Below are positions 28,861-29,789 of a stretch of DNA of 29,789 nucleotides, in pieces. Each line of letters starts with the position of its first letter. Position 1 is the stretch's first letter. Origin of the DNA: a virus; the IMG/VR virus record IMGVR_UViG_3300015241_000085, positions 1 through 29,789 of that record; one strand, written 5' to 3'. A program made the position numbers and the translations under genes. The notes beneath the pieces are model-generated. The model made no database searches. It saw only the letters and a list, made by a program, of their open reading frames with translations, and had not been told where the DNA came from.

Positions 28861-29134
28861 ACGCTCCAAGGATCTAATCGACCTTCACGATTATCTCGAC
28901 ACTCTCGAAGGAGACAGACCACCTCTCGGCGTGTTCCTCAAAGAACTCGGTATTGATCCGCACACAATGTCTGATTGTGTTATGAATGCGGCACGTTGCG
29001 TTTCTATAACCGTCCCAGATGTGTCTATCGAAATCGTGAACACCCTATTCAAAATCGGTGTAACCATCGGCTATAAGTACGCCATTAAGAAGCAAATGGG
29101 GAAAGAGTTTAGTATGGAGCCAGAAGATGAGTAA
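28850..29134 (+). CDS. Small protein of unknown function, 94 aa
   Basis: The ATG at 28850 lies inside the last codons of the J-domain gene, a sign of coupling. The protein is acidic and helical (KDLIDLHDYLDTLEGDRPPL) with a hydrophobic middle (VSIEIVNTLFKIGVTIGYKY) and a charged tail. The hydrophobic stretch is amphipathic rather than a clear membrane helix. No family is recognised. The VWA gene starts within its last 8 nt, so the three genes form one unit. Confidence 0.6.
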   Translation: MDNKRSKDLIDLHDYLDTLEGDRPPLGVFLKELGIDPHTMSDCVMNAARCVSITVPDVSIEIVNTLFKIGVTIGYKYAIKKQMGKEFSMEPEDE

Positions 29135-29285
29135 CGAACTAACAAAACCCAACAAGATAACCGTCGGTGGTGGTCTCCACAATCGTCTCCGACAAGCCGA
29201 GGTTCTGAAAGAGGCTGTGCCGACACTCGATCCACGTAATCTTCCTAATCGCTTGGCCATTATCGCCGATTTCAGCGGTTCCATG
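29127..29285 (+). CDS. VWA-domain protein, N-terminal part only, broken by a sequence junction
   Basis: From the ATG at 29127 the first 53 residues are a typical start of a phage VWA protein: a hydrophilic N-terminus (MSNELTKPNKITVGGGLHNR), then RLAIIADFSGSMG with the metal-ion-dependent adhesion motif DxSxS (Asp48, Ser50, Ser52). After about 29285 the frame continues to 29399 but becomes basic and shapeless, and base composition changes. The remaining VWA fold (about 150 residues) is absent. It is cut off by foreign DNA or an assembly join. Confidence 0.65.
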
Positions 29286-29789
29286 GGAGATCGAGCAAGC
29301 GGACGGAATCACGGTGCATTTTCTTCAGAAGTCCAGCCGAAGCGTCGGACGAAAACGTCCAGGGACATTGGTCAAGCGTCTTGGCGGCGATGCGCGTGAA
29401 CTTTGGAGATCGGAGCGAATCGCCATCTGCTCGCGCTTCGGCACAGTCGAACGCCTCTTGAGCTTTGCGTGTGAGGAAAAGCAAACATGTATAAGTCGTA
29501 GCGGGAAACACCTGACTTGCGCCGAAGTCAACGATCCGCGTTAGCAGGCTGTCGCGGGTTATCAGTCCGCGCAGTCCCTCGCCATAATGGAAGGCGACCT
29601 CGGCTTGTGCGGTCTTCAGTGAGAAGCCGGCGTACCAGACGCCGCGGTCGCCTCCGCTGAAGCGGCTGCCTCCAGGCCGCGCGTGCGTGAAAGCGGCGTT
29701 GATGATGTGATAGTGAGGCACTCCGAAAACCAATTCGTGCACGGTGATTCCGGGGAGCAGGTTGGCCTCGCCTGCCAGCCGCGTGTTGG
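29272..29789 (-). pseudogene. Chimeric reading frame: RES-domain piece joined to N6-methyltransferase fragment
   Basis: The frame is open past the right edge, so the N-terminus is missing; an internal GTG is at 29742. Residues coded from 29789 to about 29586 look like a RES domain (IINAAFTHARPGGSRFSGGD, RGVWYAGFSLKTAQAEVAFH). From there to about 29285 the frame reads YGEGLRGLITRD, RIVDFGASQVF and TTYTCLLFL, the C-terminal pattern of Eco57I/TaqI-like N6-adenine methyltransferases, with SVRLLDLP near the end. Neither domain is complete. The stretch is clearly GC-richer than the phage part. A real fusion is less likely than a rearranged or misassembled contig end. Confidence 0.6.

Noticed and set aside
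29127-29399. Taking the whole 90-aa frame as a complete small VWA protein
   Set aside because: The sequence after about residue 53 lacks any VWA pattern and is better explained as the antisense of a methyltransferase fragment.

Overview
The window looks like about 29.3 kb of a tailed dsDNA phage, most likely podovirus-like: there is a large terminase, portal, scaffold-like protein, Mu gpT-like major capsid protein, a beta-propeller tail protein and fibre-like proteins, and no tape measure, sheath or sliding-tube gene in the part that is visible. The host cannot be named. Sigma-70-type promoters, Shine-Dalgarno starts, a lipoprotein signal and Sec/Tat-type signals suggest a Gram-negative bacterium. 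No integrase, repressor or polymerase is seen, but the genome continues to the left.

Late module, minus strand, 23787 down to 1. Transcription appears to start at a sigma-70-like promoter near 23820 and runs through a Tat-tagged capsid-like fragment, terminase small subunit, small proteins, terminase large subunit, holin-like protein, lipoprotein, portal, scaffold-like protein, two probable head proteins, the major capsid protein, an HNH gene with its own promoter, zinc-ribbon proteins, structural proteins, an M15-type endolysin, a PurD-like ATP-grasp enzyme, tail proteins, two long fibre-like proteins, two tiny membrane proteins, an adaptor-like protein, a double-HNH gene and glycine-rich virion-like proteins. 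Genes are tightly coupled by ATGA, GTGA, TTGA or TAATG overlaps.

Control region, about 23788 to 24638. It is rich in palindromes and divides the divergent modules. It holds one copy of a 21-bp repeated motif, an 18-bp palindrome, a 57-aa gene, and a 25-bp inverted repeat enclosing about 165 nt.

Early or accessory module, plus strand, 24639 to about 29285. It holds small proteins, several of them zinc ribbons, one tiny membrane protein, a 166-aa protein behind a good promoter, a structured 0.54-kb leader ending in an intrinsic terminator, a protein with a C-terminal J-domain, and the start of a VWA-domain protein.

Right end, about 29285 to 29789. The VWA gene breaks off just after its metal-binding motif. 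The rest is GC-richer and codes, on the minus strand, for an in-frame join of a RES-domain piece to a fragment of an Eco57I-like N6-adenine methyltransferase. This looks like foreign or chimeric DNA rather than phage.

The most interesting items are a 21-bp semi-palindromic motif in five copies, a capsid-protein fragment behind a twin-arginine signal, a phage PurD-like ligase whose metal/substrate loop has changed, a fibre protein with a full Sec signal peptide, and several long inverted repeats outside genes. All functional calls come from reading motifs by eye; no database search was possible.
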